A stretch of DNA of 64,000 nt from Emydura subglobosa (taxonomy: Eukaryota > Chordata > Testudines > Chelidae). A program made the translations under genes and the position numbers. This document shows, one piece after another, positions 45,481-57,585 of this stretch (position 1 is the first letter of the stretch; every line of letters starts with the position of its first letter). The notes under the pieces are model-generated. The model was not told the DNA's origin, did not search any database, and saw nothing but the letters and a program-made list of their open reading frames with translations. The stretch covers positions 19,492,913-19,556,912 of the forward strand of contig ML679959.1 in assembly GCA_007922225.1 (NCBI GenBank), read 5' to 3'.

Positions 45481-48400
45481 AGGTCAGACAGCATAGTAAC
45501 CAACAGGAAAGCAGGACAGCATTTCAACTTTCTGTCTTGATTTATGGCATAAAGTATTCTTTGGAGAAATTTAATGTCTTAACCTGAAGCTATAGCCGAG
45601 TAAACGAAGTGCAAGAAAGATCTCCATATTGTCAAATTTGTCATATTGTTTTGCAATCAATGACAAAAATTAAGATTCCCTCTCTGCTCCTACCTCCAAA
45701 GTAGTCCTTCTCTCAACAATTACTTGTAAGATAAGTTTCAGCCTGGGTTATAAATGTTTCCAAAATAGGAGGAACAACAGAAACTTTGACCTAAATGGTT
45801 CCTGCAAAACATGAGCAAGAGGGGCAAAATCTTAATAGTTGTTTTATGCCATTTATACTTGCTGAAATATGCTTGGAATTCCCTCTTATATGGGAAAGAT
45901 GAGATGGAGGCGAGGTGGGAACGGCGCACTGAGGCAGATTAAAGAAGGGTGATCTCAGTTTTTCACAGGGTTAACGCTTTAGGGGAATATGAAATTGAAA
46001 GTGAAGGGCATGCTCCTTGTTGGGGGAAAGCATTAGAGTGGACCTAATGCAGAATCTCATTAAAGGAACTGTCAGGATTCCTCTATTTTACCATCACCTC
46101 CCCAGTCTGTAAGAGGCAACTGTCGTTTTGAGTGAGTGTACTGCCAAAGCGGCATTTACAAATAAATGAAAAATGTCACAATTGATTTTGCTTCTTCCAG
46201 AGCACTGTGTGTCAGCTTTGTCACAAACTGTCTTTGTTATTCTGTTTCAGATTTCTCAGCTGGACATTGGAAATAGCTTTTGATGGTTCTGGGCTTCTTT
46301 CATTTGACCCAGGGTAAGACTTCGGTCTGTGACCTTTCATTAATATTTGTGCAACAGTTTGGACCATTGGTGAAGAGTGTTATGTCCTCCTTTTTGAGCA
46401 GTCAACTGGCAAGATTGCCAATATGTGCAAATCAGATATGTAGGAAACCATCCATGTTTGAAAGTGTTATCAAAATAAGTTATGTTTCATAGTTTCTTCC
46501 CTGTAGAAATATGTATCAATATGATGATGATTTAAAGGAATATATATATTGAAATAACAGTGCTAGCCCTATAAAAGGCACAGGCTATATGTTTTCTTGT
46601 TACCAAGGAAGTTATAGCTATGTTCCTAAATTGTTAACATTCTTTTCCTCAAATGTTACATATTATCCATAATTCTTTTACAATGCACTTTTCTATAAGA
46701 CATTATTGCTGGGCATATCCTTGCTTGCAAATATCCGAGAAAGGGCAAGTTCTTATTTTTCCTCTGGCTAGATAAGTAGGCTAGTGCGGTATTATTGATT
46801 AAAAAGGCTTTTATTGTAAAAGTCTGAATAACATAAGAATGCAAATCCTTTTTGGAACTCGAGTTGAAGAAATATTTGCAACAGTCCCCTGGAGCCTGTA
46901 AGCTACCATCACCATTTTAATACTGTTACTGTTCTAAATAGTTATTTTGCTCTTTGCACTTTACTTTGTGCTTTTAGGAATCAAAAGTACAGAAAGTATT
47001 TTGCTAAAATTACTGTGCAAGGACAACTTCATTAATATTTGCAGAATTTCAGTTAATTCTATCTATAGAGGTTGATAGGTTCATAATGACAGAACTAAAT
47101 GAAACCGTAACTGGATGGCATGTTTTATGCATTTTCTCTGTGTTTGTTGTTCTGGTAGTAAAGTGCAATGGAAATCATGTATAGCAGCTAAAGTTTGTAA
47201 CCAGCAAACCATGATACCAAGGGAAGGGTTTATTACTGTATTCCCTTTGACTTTCAAGTAGTAAGCAAAAAACCCAACAACAAGTGTTTGTAGGATTGCA
47301 TTATAAACTATTTCCTGTTAATAAACGTATATCTACTGCATCTATTTTGAAACTTTACCTCTAACAAAGATTTTTTGTGTGTGTGTTTGTATCAAGTGAA
47401 AAGTCACTTTATTTGAAGTTTTTCCCTTGTTACCAAGACTACCCTAGATTATTAAAACGGAAAGAATTTTAGAATTTTAGGTCCCAGTCACCCATTCCTT
47501 GTACATCCAGAACTCCTACTGAGTCCAATGGGAGACTGACTTATACAAGGTAAACAGGATCAGGTTCCTAATTTGCTATTTGATCTTCATGTTGGTGCGT
47601 TTACATTCTGTACTTCATTCACCTTGGTTTGTGAAAATAACTTGGTTAGTTTCAGTTTTGTTAATACAAGCAGTAAAATGCTACTATTTCTGAAATGCTA
47701 CATTCGTACATGAATACAGATAGTCCTGTTTGTTTAAAACTGCAGAAAGACCCAATTGTTCCTTCATAATTAAAATTTGACACAAAATTGTCACTTTCAC
47801 AGCTAGTTTGTTTCCTTTTCTCAGGTACTAGTACAGTAGTGTTGTGTTTAGGTTCACAGAGCCCAAGGGAATTACATTAAAAAGAAACAGGTTTTGATTA
47901 ATTAAAATTAAGTATCTAAAATAGATTTGAAAATATTTGCTTAGAATAGTTTTTGTAACTTAGTCTTTTTTGATTAAAGTACTTAAGACTTTAGACTGTT
48001 CTCTTGGACAGACACCCAGGCCTGAGTTCTTAGTACAATATTTGGGATCGGATTTTCCAAGAGAGTCGTGGTATCAAGTTTGTAATCTGATGCAGTGAGT
48101 TGTTACTTTCATCCCCTGTAAAGTAGGAGAAAATCTGAGATGTGAAACAGGAAGAAAGATCTCTCCCAGCGCAAAGGCTGATGAAATAGTAACATGTCAT
48201 TATATGAATTGATATACTGATATAATGAATCAGACTCTCACTACAGTACCTATGGAAATTGGGGGAAAAAATTGAAAAGGAGATGAAAATACCATAATGT
48301 TCAACACTGTCAATTGCAAACCCCAGAAAACATCTGACTTTTAACATTATAGTAAAATGGTTTTGATGTAAATAGAAATAGAGCAATGTATAAAAATGTG

Positions 48401-49077
48401 AATAAGTATTGCTCAAAGAAATCTAGGCAATTCTTCTGTAGTGTCTTGAATGGTAGAAAGATCTTGGCAGACTATGATTTGGTAAATGGGCAGCAGCTCA
48501 AACTTTGATATGTGAGTCTCATAGTAAAGTAGTGCTATTTGTCCTCACAATATTACCTTGAATTATACTGAAATTGAATTGTCCTAACCAGTCAGAATGA
48601 AGGGGGAGAGCTGTAATGTACTGATGCATAACTCCAGAGGTTCCCCATATATGCAATTATCTGAACCGCAGTTAGATGTGCGTAGATGATATAGTTATTT
48701 CTCAATAACAGTATTATGCAGTTTGAAGAACTTGTGATTAACTGGTGGCTGTCCCTAGCAATAACCAGTCACCAACATGATCTGATTTGGACTATACATG
48801 GTAAGGAATTCACCGGAAATAAGAAATGCCCTTAACATCTCTATACTGGCTACTTAGAGCCAGGAGTAGTAAGATTAGTCTCTTCCTTGACCCTCCACAG
48901 AATAGGCAGTCAGGGCATGAACAACAAAAGGCAAAGCAAAAGAGCCTTGCCTCTACCAACCCCTCACTGGCTATCATGGCTGAGCCAGTGTATAGGGAAT
49001 AGTAATTTATTGCTAATGCAGGCCACCAGTAAATAGTTACCTGCCAGGAGACAGGAGGAAGACGAGAGGGACCCAGA
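45481..49077. other. No gene recognised; about 3.6 kb AT-rich
   Basis: 45730-45860 has the feel of an old repeat (AAGTTTCAGCCTGGGTTATA) but is not identified. A 128-codon minus-strand frame at 48030-48416 lacks any recognised domain and reads as chance. Confidence 0.45.
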
Positions 49078-49378
49078 GTATGTCTTCACTGCTTCTTTAC
49101 TTCAAATTCGCTGCCGTCAGATCAATCTTTCTGGATTGATTGAGTGGTCAGTGAAGATCCGCTCAGTTGATCTGGAAGTCGACACACTAAAACCACCCCC
49201 TCAAATGGCGTAGCACTGCGTTGATGGGAACGCATTTCCCGTCGACGCAGCGCAGTGAAGATGCCGTGCACAATGGAAGTTAAGAAGTAGACGGGACTTA
49301 CGCAAGTTACTATGTGTAGATTGCGCAACTCCCATTGACTGCCGCTGAATTTCCAGGTAAGTGTAGACTGGTCTCAGA
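49078..49378 (+). mobile_element. hAT-like MITE, copy A of an inverted pair
   Basis: Starts GTATGTCTTCACTGC and ends TAAGTGTAGACTGGTCTC. Internal blocks AAATTCGCTGCCGTCAGATC, TTGATTGAGTGGTCAGTGAA and GACGCAGCGCAGTGAAGA recur, reverse-complemented and in the opposite order, at 49634-49933. Confidence 0.85.
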
Positions 49379-49633
49379 GCTATGTCTTTGACTTACAGTG
49401 CTTTCTGAGTCCCTTCCTAGTGTGATGTAACTTACACACACACCCTTTGCACTGGGTGTGTCTAAGGTTGCAATCTAGCCCTTTCTATTTTTCCATAATT
49501 GTACTGTAGCTATGCAATGTATATGCTAGATGCGGCTATTCTTACTGGCTGCTAAAATTCTTTTATTCTGATTGGCTCTTCTACTCGGATAATCCAGGCT
49601 GCTTACCAGCATTGAAATATGTGCAGCTTTTTC
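49379..49633. other. Spacer between inverted MITE copies
   Basis: About 255 bases of AT-rich sequence without features. Confidence 0.6.
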
Positions 49634-49933
49634 TTAGGGCTTGTCTACACTTACCTCCGAGATTCGGCAGCAGTCGACTGCAGTTGCGCAAGCTACGCAA
49701 AAAACTCGCGTAACTCTCGTCGACTTCTGTGGTTCTGTTCTGTGCGTCGTCTTCACTGCACTGCACTAACGGGAACCGCGTTCCTGTCGATGCAGCGCTT
49801 TGCCACTTGAGAAGGTGGTCTTACTACATCGATTCCGGATCAACTGAGTGGGTCTTCACTGACCGCTCAGTCAATCCAGAGAAATCGATGTGACGGCAGC
49901 GAATTTGCTGCTGTCAGTGAAGACGTAGCCTTA
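49634..49933 (-). mobile_element. hAT-like MITE, copy B of an inverted pair
   Basis: Starts TTAGGGCTTGTCTACACTTA and ends CAGTGAAGACGTAGCCTTA. The reverse complement aligns end to end with copy A (GACGGCAGCGAATTTG against CAAATTCGCTGCCGTC; CAGTCAATCCAGAG against CTGGATTGATTG). CpG content is high for the region. Confidence 0.85.
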
Positions 49934-51059
49934 GAGTGAAGAAAAAAATTCCAAAAAGCAATGAAAGTGGATCTGCCCTAATTCTGAAAGAGGAGCTGTT
50001 TAAAAACCAAAAAGTTAAATTCTTCAACTTATCTTCCTCTTTTTTATCCCTCTCCCCTTTCTGTCTCTGAAACGTAATAGGTGTTTTTTTTCTCGAGAGA
50101 ATGATTAGAATATGTACCATTTCTGTTTGCACTTGGGTCCTCCCAGTCTCTTTATCCCAGTTCACAGATGTTATGTAAGCCAAAAAAAAAAAAAAAAAAG
50201 GGACAGCTCTTCTGAGGAGAAGAGGTTGCTTTGCTGTAGGAAAAGAAAGGAACTGGAGAAGGGAAATAAGAGAGAAGGAGGTGGAAAGGGCAAGATGAGG
50301 ATGTGATGCTGGCAGATCAGGTGCCGGCTCTTGCCAAGGCTTTAGGCATCAGCTGAGCACTGACAAATTCATTGCTAGAAACCAGTCCAGCTCACAAATG
50401 TGTTAGTTAAAATGGGTGTTGGACTTACAACAATGTGTTTAGGCTTTATGAAATCCCTGTAAATTGCTACATGTATTAATCCTACTTGTAATGTCTGTAT
50501 CCCATGCTATAAGGGGATGCTGAAGTGTTTGCACTATAGCTGTAAAATGTTTGTTCTGAATTATGTAACTCAGCAAACAAGAAAAAACTTTACCTCATGT
50601 AAACTTTACCTCATTGTAACTGGGAGTAACCTGAATTTTGGTGAGATTTTTTGTATAAGTGACCATTTGCCACATAATTCAGTTTGTCTGAATGACAAGA
50701 TAGACTGGGATGCATGAGGGGACTGCCTGTGTCTCAGTGGTAAGACTGATATAGTGCTTTGAGAATACACACCTGTTTCTGAATTGGTGAGATCTAATTA
50801 TAGAACAAAAAGCTAGTTTGGGATGTCTGTCCTGCTTTTTGACAGTATGCCCTGAGGTTCACACTCATGGTCATGAGCCACTCCAGACAGCGTGATAGAG
50901 GAGATGGGGAAGTAAGAGCCAGAAGGATTGAATTTTTACTTTTGGGCTGGTTCATGGCCCTGTTAGTTTGTGTTTTTCTTCTCCCCTTCATTTAAAATGG
51001 CAATACTGAATTAAAATTCCTGACTGTTGTTAAGAACTTGAAGGTCCTTTCTGTTAAAA
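49934..51059. other. No gene recognised; A18 and purine-rich tract
   Basis: An A18 run at 50182-50199 is followed by a purine-rich tract to about 50300 (GGAGAAGGGAAATAAGAGAG). The rest is AT-rich. Confidence 0.5.
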
Positions 51060-51180
51060 TAGGGTCAGATTCTGACACTCTTCTTCATGTGGAGTAGCAT
51101 CTTATTCCATGAATATCCTTTGACTTCAGTGGGACCACCCATGCAATAGGGTATTGTTCAATATAAGGGTATCGGAATTT
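51060..51180. repeat. Palindromic repeat scrap
   Basis: AGGGTCAGATTCTGACACTC, TTTGACTTCAGTGGGACCAC and GGTATCGGAATTTGGC match the general design of the short palindromes at 15085 and 43065. Confidence 0.5.
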
Positions 51181-51849
51181 GGCTATTAGTAATAACCATA
51201 TTTCAGCCTCAAGAACTCCTTGGCTTTCGCATTTATACTCTATTACCTATAACTATCTTGGGCTTCATGTTCCTGAATCTATTCAGTCTCGGATGCATTT
51301 AGAAACTAAACAGGACTTATCCTCAAGTTATTATTATAATAGCTTGCTTCATCCAACCAGCCTGGTCCTTTGTGCCTTCCAGGAACTTTTGTACAGATGC
51401 TTCATCACTAAAATCACTTCAAGTGCTGTTGCAAAATTAATAGAAACAAGGGCACTTGAACAGAAAGTGTACATAAAGCCTACCCTCAGCAGCACGAACA
51501 GACCTACTTGCCTGTGTGGTTGAATGAGCTGAGTTTAGGTAATTTGCATTTCAAAGAAGAATAACCAAGTGAATTGGGTCTTCATTCTTCATTGTGATAT
51601 GGTGGTCCAGGCTACTGGATTATTTTAGGGTTGTGAGTGGGAAAGGGGAAATTGCTAAATCACTTGGTTAGTTGATCACCATCTCATTGTTGCCTCAAGT
51701 TGTTGCACATTTAATAATGACCAAACAGATTAACCATAAAAAACCAAACAAACTGTGAAGCAATTTTAATGGAGAAATTGAAGATTAAAGGGTGGAAAAT
51801 GGGTGTGCTATCACACTGGCCCTTAGATGCAATAGGATAGTCTTAACAG
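51181..51849. other. No gene recognised
   Basis: A 114-codon plus-strand frame at 51179-51523 has no recognised domain, no signal peptide and no splice context. Confidence 0.4.
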
Positions 51850-51998
51850 TAGATATGAAGAGGTGGAAGGACTTCCTGTTGTGGATACATTCCCCTGATG
51901 GTCAAATTAGAAGGATAATCTAGAGAGGTATAACTGGAGGCATTAATGGCATAGTTACAGCACTGCAGCTGTAGCATCTGTAGTGTAGACTTACCCTT
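51850..51998 (+). mobile_element. hAT-like MITE right end
   Basis: GGCATTAATGGCATAGTTAC, AGCTGTAGCATCTG and the terminus TAGTGTAGACTTACCCTTA are the right part of the TGTAGACATACCCTTA-ending MITE type. The left part is lost or unrecognisable. Confidence 0.65.
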
Positions 51999-52095
51999 AG
52001 ATTGTAATCTCTTTGGGACAGGGGCTGTGTCTTCCTTTGGATATGGACAGCATTCAGCACTATGGCCACTGTTAACCAATCAGGGCCTCTAAACA
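51999..52095 (+). repeat. L2/MIR-like 3' segment
   Basis: GATTGTAATCTCTTTGGGAC, AGGGGCTGTGTCTTCC and CATTCAGCACTATGGCC follow the 'gattgtaagctctttggggcagggactgtct...cagcgcctagcacaatgg' segment common in reptiles. It resembles LINE2 3' ends. Confidence 0.7.
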
Positions 52096-52109
52096 CTAAT
52101 GCAAAGAAT

Positions 52110-52500
52110 TAGGCTGGGGTTTTCAAAGGAGCATAAGGCATTTAAGTGCTCAAATGTAATTGATTTTCAGTGGGATTTGGGTGCATAACTCCCGTAGGCC
52201 TTGTCTACATAGCAAATGCAACCCAAATGACTAAACAGGCTGTAAGTAACATCTTTCATTATTTCGGTTCAAGTTTGCGTGTGGATGCCCTCATTTTGGA
52301 ATAAGAGTGCCCTATTTTGAGAGAATGCAAATGAGTAAAATAGGGAATTATTTTGAAATGGAGCCCATTTATTTCAAAATAAGAATGTCCACACACAGAC
52401 TTGAACCGCAATAATAAAGGCAAGAATTGCAGTTGATTTAGGCATTTTGGTTCCATTCACTACACCAACCCTTATGCTGCTTTGAAAATCCCAGTGAAAA
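52110..52500. repeat. Palindromic repeat interrupted by a MITE
   Basis: Outer arms GGGGTTTTCAAAGGAGCATA (52116 onward) and the reverse complement at 52471-52492 (CTTATGCTGCTTTGAAAATC) match over 22 bases with two differences. The arms normally lie close together; here a MITE separates them. Confidence 0.75.
52195..52475. mobile_element. MITE inserted in a palindromic repeat
   Basis: Left terminus AGGCCTTGTCTACATAG; right end CACTACACCAACCCTTA is a decayed inverted copy. Inside, TTCAAGTTTGCGTGTGGATG and the inverted AATGTCCACACACAGACTTG form further arms around CTATTTTGAGAGAATGC. Confidence 0.65.
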
Positions 52501-53742
52501 TTAAGAATGGCTGAACATCACTCCCTCCCTCCCCCACTGCTAAAAATGGGGTGACATCTTGGCCCCACTGAAGTCAAGGGCAAAACTTCCATAAATAGTG
52601 CTCACCATGCTCCATTACTTTGGGAAAGAACTTGGATTAAGTTCTGTAATTTAGTATGTAGATGTAATTAAGATTTTACCATCTGTAAAAACTTGAATTG
52701 CAAAAAGCAAAGGAAGATTGTGGTGGCATAATGTGTCATACTAAAATGATACATAAGGCAAACAACATTTTGCAAACATAAATGTGATGATATTTTAAAG
52801 TTGTATCTCTCTATTTCTGTAGGGCATAACAAGTAATTAAAGAGGACCATAACATAATCCTTTAGTATTGCATATTAATTCCAGAGAGGGATGAATTAAT
52901 CTTTTCTGACTGCACAGTCATTTACAGCTCACCATGGTAATACTGTAGGGCTATAAAATAATCCTGTAGAACAACATATAGGTTTTCTAGACAGCATATT
53001 TATGTAATAAAACTCCTGAAGGGCTGCACTGTCTCTCAGTGATGATATGGTTGAAGCAAACTGGAAGTGAAAGTATTTGTCTTAGAATTTAAAACTGACA
53101 AAAAATGTTGTGTACTTTTGCCTTAAAGGAAATTCGAGGAAAATACACTTTTGCTCAATGAGGATTGAAGAGTACTAGAGACTCTGTGCCAAGACAAAAA
53201 ATATATTTTTCATGACAGATGGTTGTGAGTTTTGGCAGCCACTGTAAACTAATATAACTATAGAGTCCTACGCAGAAAATCATTTTTTAAAAAGACCATT
53301 GAGATTAACAAAATCAAAGGGCCACGTGTCTGAGTGTTAGGTGTCCAGAGAAGGATGAAGATCTAAATAGATCTAGCTTGACTAAACAATATACAGAAGG
53401 CTGGGTGTTTAAAATGGAAAAACAAGACACCAGTCTGGGATTTGGAGTAGAGGAGTGATTTGGTGTGGGGCAGGAAGCTGGGCGTGAAGGATTTGGACAG
53501 AATGTGAGGAGAGAGACTAGAGGCTTTGATCCTTTCTTTCACCTCACCCAAACAGTCCCTGTCCTGATTAGAATAAAAATATCATGTTAAAACAATGGAC
53601 AAGTGGAAACACTGAGACAGCCAATCTCCTTGTGGACTCACCTGTCCTAGTGCTGCCCGAAGTCAGAGTGAGTTTCTGCTTCAAAGTAGACTGGGCTCTA
53701 CACCTAGATAATGTCTGGCAGAGATTTGGGAAGATGTCCCTG
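52501..53742. other. No gene recognised
   Basis: 52540-52600 contains ACTGAAGTCAAGGGCAAAAC, a palindrome scrap. The rest is AT-rich. Confidence 0.45.
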
Positions 53743-54007
53743 AGGGTTCGTCTGCACAGTAACTAGACACCCATGGATGGCCTGGTGCCAGCTGATTTGG
53801 GCTTGTGTGGCTCGGGCTGCGGGACTGTTTCATCACTGTGTAGACTTCTGGGCTTTAGAACCTTGCGAGGTGGGAAGGTCCCAGAGCAAGGGCTCCAGCT
53901 TGAGCCCCGAAGTCTACACAGCAATGAAATGGCCCCGCAGCCTGAGCCCGTCGCCTGGCACAGGCCAGCCATAGGTTTGTCTTTGCTGTGTAGATATACC
54001 CAGAGAG
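53743..54007. mobile_element. hAT-like MITE, complete
   Basis: The termini GAGGGTTCGTCTGCACAG and CTGTGTAGATATACCCAGAG are inverted repeats. An internal hairpin is made by GTGTAGACTTCTGGGCTTT and GAGCCCCGAAGTCTACAC. The GC-rich interior yields short frames on both strands that are not genes. Confidence 0.8.
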
Positions 54008-55111
54008 GCTTAAGGCGGCGAGGATGGTGTTAACTTGAGATAGGCCTGAAAAGACAGTCCATAAGGCTCGTATGCACTCAGCCTGCCTGTTTTCACTGTC
54101 ACTTGCTCCACTGGACAAATGGCTTTTTCTTCATGTGGCCAATCTGCTGAGTTCCACCAAAGCGGACACAGATATTCCTGGTTTCTACAGACTTATCTTA
54201 CGTTACCTGTCTACAAATATTTACAGAATAGAGAGCCCAAGAAGGGGAAGGAGTGGTTTTAGGCTGCCAGATTTATCACCCAATGCAAAAAGATGTTGTG
54301 TAGGAGCCTCTCTTGCATAATGGTACTTACAGCATACAGGAATATTGCATTATCAAGCTATGGGTTTTGCTCTGTGTCTTGCTGAGTCTACAGGTCAGAT
54401 CTGCCTGGCTGTTCAGTTGTGAAATTTCATTACATAGAAAACAGTAAGGGGGGAAAAATTAAATGTACACATTGCACTTGGACCCAGAGATCTGCCATGG
54501 TATATGAGAGAGAAATCTCTGTTGCCTGGTCCTTCCTCAGGGGAGCAGAATCATGGCACTTCTGCTGCATTCCAGTCATTACAAAAGTGATTTGATTTAA
54601 AGCCTTAACCTCTTGATATTAAGGACCTAAGATAATTGCTTTTGTAACCACTGTGCACTGGTGTAAATGACAACACCATGTAAGGCAGGGGAGAATCAGA
54701 ATCCATGCATGTAGAATTAAAGTCTTCTTTGGTTTTGTCCTTTTTTGTCTCTCCCCCCCACCACCATTGCTCTTTGCTATGTTTAGGTCTCTGCTTTCCT
54801 CAGATCCTTGTATATTCTATTGTCTCTCCGAAGTCCTCTCTAAAGCTGATGGGGGTCCTACCACCATTGGCAGAAGTCCAGGTGGCTTCCTCTTGGTCAT
54901 GAATCAGTCAAAAGCTGGGTTTGAGTGTCTTTGAGGTGGACTGGGTATAACCAGGAAATTAGTTTAAAAAAAGAAAAAAAAATCACAGAGGCAAATGTTC
55001 AGTCTTTGTTTCAAGGTTGTGAGATATGCACTGAACTTAAGACGCCCCCATCATTGGTGGCCCATGACTACTGGATGTACAGATCACAAAGACTGGCCAT
55101 CTACACAGATA
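54008..55111. other. No gene recognised
   Basis: AT-rich mixed sequence. The frame at 54072-54320 has no recognised domain. Confidence 0.45.
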
Positions 55112-55756
55112 TAGGGCATGTCTACACTACAAAGTTAAGTCAGTGTAAGGCAGCTTATGTCAACCTAACACTGTAAGCGTATACACTGCAGTGTTCCTCC
55201 TGCCACTGTAAATCGCCTGCTATGCCGACCTAGTAAATTTACATCAACAAGAGGCATAAGGCTTAGGTTAACGTAATTTGGGTGCCACAGTGTCTGTATA
55301 GATACCATGTTATTTGCATCACCTGTTGGCAGTCAGTGTGGTGGGCCAGAGTAGGGGGAGGGTGTTCTAGCTGTGAGCCACAACAGAACTGACAACTGGC
55401 TGCCCAGTGCTGAGAGCCTGGGTCGTGGGATCTCATCTGCCCAGCTGGAGCCCATATGCACCCCAGGCTCTCAGCTCCCCACTCCACATGGAGCTCCCAG
55501 CTGGAGCCTAGCTGCTGCCTGAGCTCAGAGAGTGGAGAGCCCGGACAGCAGCTGGGAGCTCAGCGGGGAGCTGAGCGCCAGGCATCTGAGTCCTCCACAC
55601 TGCCCCTCCTAAGTTGGTGCAAGCACTCCTGGGGAGGACACGCACCACCGACAGAAGGAGGGTAGTGGTTGGACATGGAAAACAGCAGTAATTACTGCAG
55701 TTGCTGTAAGTCAGCCTAACATAGGTTGACTTACTTGTGAAGTGTAGACATGGCCT
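55112..55756. mobile_element. hAT-like MITE with GC-rich centre
   Basis: Left AGGGCATGTCTACACTACAA and right GTGAAGTGTAGACATGGCCT are inverted termini. The left arm has AAGGCAGCTTATGTCAACCT and ATGCCGACCTAGTAAATTTA; the right arm has AAGTCAGCCTAACATAGGTT. These are the same family blocks as in 2780-3185. The centre (about 55320-55660) is GC-rich, with repeated GGAGCTC and CAGCTGGGAGCT motifs, and is longer than in the copy at 2780. No transposase. Confidence 0.85.
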
Positions 55757-57204
55757 AGGTGCTGGAAGGCTGCCCTGTCTAGCTGTTGTGCTAATGCGTC
55801 CTAGTGGGACCAGCTCTCGGGTTCAAAGGGAGTTCAGACTTAAGACCCATTTACTCCTACGTGTCTGGGAAGAGTCTGTCAACAAACATGTCAGTTGCAA
55901 TGATGTATTTTGTGATGTGGTCACTAGGAACTGGATGGAGACCAGCGATTTATTTCTCATATAATGCTGAATGACCATTAGCAAGTGTAATGAGTCATTA
56001 CTAATGAGTTTCATTTACTGCTGGCCTGGGCCAGTGAAAGGGTCTTTTTAATCCCATTTCCATTTTCACCTACTGCCATCTCCCCTGTCCTATACTAATA
56101 TTTTTAGCTGATTCAGAGTGATTCTAGTAAAGTGGTAGTACTGAATTGTTAATGAGTCCTTTAAATGTCACCTCATCAAATAAGGTTTCTTCCCAGAAGG
56201 GTAAATGGAAGTTATGAGCCATCATCGAATCCTGGTGTAATTTGGTCTCTGTAATTGTCTTGCTTATTGTGTTGAATTGATTTAAGCTTCACTCTTACTC
56301 AGTGTATCTTTTTTAAAATTAGCTTAGTACATTTTGGAAGCCAGATCAGTGGATACCCTAACATGTAGCAGGAGAAAAACTGACTTTTTTTTTTTAAATC
56401 CTTACTTCCCTGCCTTGTCAGACTTTATTGTCCTCTGTTTTGCACAGAACACTGAAACCTACTATGGATTGGAAAGGTTAGTGAGTCCCTTGACTGTTAC
56501 GCAGGGTATGACTTGTAAAGCCAAACTGTGTCTCCAGCAAACATGCACAATAGGCTTGATCCTGCTCACTGCAATGTTTACCATGGAGTTCAAGGGAAGC
56601 AGGCTCAGATCTGGTGTAGTATGGCATGCTGTTGCCTTCAGACTGATACAACTGATACACATGCTGGCTCTGCTCCTGCCTGGCTTTTACGTAAGTGCAC
56701 AGGAGAGGGCTAGGCAGGTTGTAATGAGCTTTCCTTAAGCTTTGTGTGGCCTATGTAAAGGTCTGGCATGGACTGTTACCTCTACTCCCTTAGGAGTGCA
56801 CAGCAAACCAAAGGGGGTAAGGATGAGTCACATCCCCTGCATTCACCCTCTGAGTGGGACTGGCAGCTGGCTGCACCCATAACTAAGTGCTTGCCCTGTG
56901 TGCTGGGTAATCGAGGAGGCATGGAAGCATACCCTTTACGAGGTATGGCTCTGACTCTGAGCTGTGTCTTAACCCATGGAGAGCAAAATTCCACTCCGTG
57001 CCATCACTTGCGTCTTGTGGTTACTGCCATTGCCTCCTTACAGCTCTTTACAGGGTCTCTTAAGCACCTGCCCTGCATAGGCAAAGGTGATAGGATTGTA
57101 AAAGAAAAATCCAAAAGGTTAGTAAAAGAAGTACTGATTGTGAGCCCGATCCTGCTTTTTTTTTACGAGTTTTGCATGGATGAGGCAGGAATTACCTACT
57201 CCCA
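55757..57204. other. No gene recognised; palindrome scrap 56545-56625
   Basis: AATAGGCTTGATCCTGCTCA pairs with AGCAGGCTCAGAT. Frames of 134 codons (56334-56738) and 146 codons (56768-57208) match no protein family I know and lack splice-site context. Confidence 0.4.
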
Positions 57205-57585
57205 GTGACAGAGTGGGAGTAGCCTACGCTCATCACTCTGTAAGCTTCCCTGCAGGGGCCAAATTGGGAAGATAATTGGTTAAGGACTGGGTGATTAACC
57301 AGTTAACAAGGAGATTCAGCTCATCAGCTGCAGACAGTTAAAATGGAGGCAGTCAGGAAGAAGAGAAGGCTGGAAGGGAGGGCAAAGAAGCCCAGGATCT
57401 CAGAGAGATGAGATATCTCTCCGCCCTCCCTCTTGCCCTGTGCCTAGGGAGTAGGTAGCAGCTTGGGGAAAGCCTGCTCTGGGGACACGAATCTGTATAA
57501 GAAGTTGTAAATAAAGTATGTGGTGTTGAATGTACAGGGGAGTGTGTGAGGACAGGTTGTAAAATGAAGAGGCTCCTATGGCTGC
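57205..57585 (+). mobile_element. LTR-like segment (tentative)
   Basis: Begins TGACAGAGTGGGAGTAGCC, which resembles the start of reptile LTRs I remember (tg...cagagtgggggagtc). It contains ATAATTGGTTAAGGACTGGG and GTATAAGAAGTTGTAAATAA, giving TATAA-like and AATAAA signals near the 3' part. No flanking duplication, primer-binding site or internal region was found. It could equally be an unclassified repeat. Confidence 0.35.

Noticed and set aside
49078..49933. CRISPR-like or tandem regulatory array
   Set aside because: The repeated unit is a transposon in inverted, not direct, orientation, and there are only two copies.
56334..57208. 134- and 146-codon plus-strand ORFs
   Set aside because: Low-constraint composition and no family similarity; the region also contains palindromic repeat sequence.
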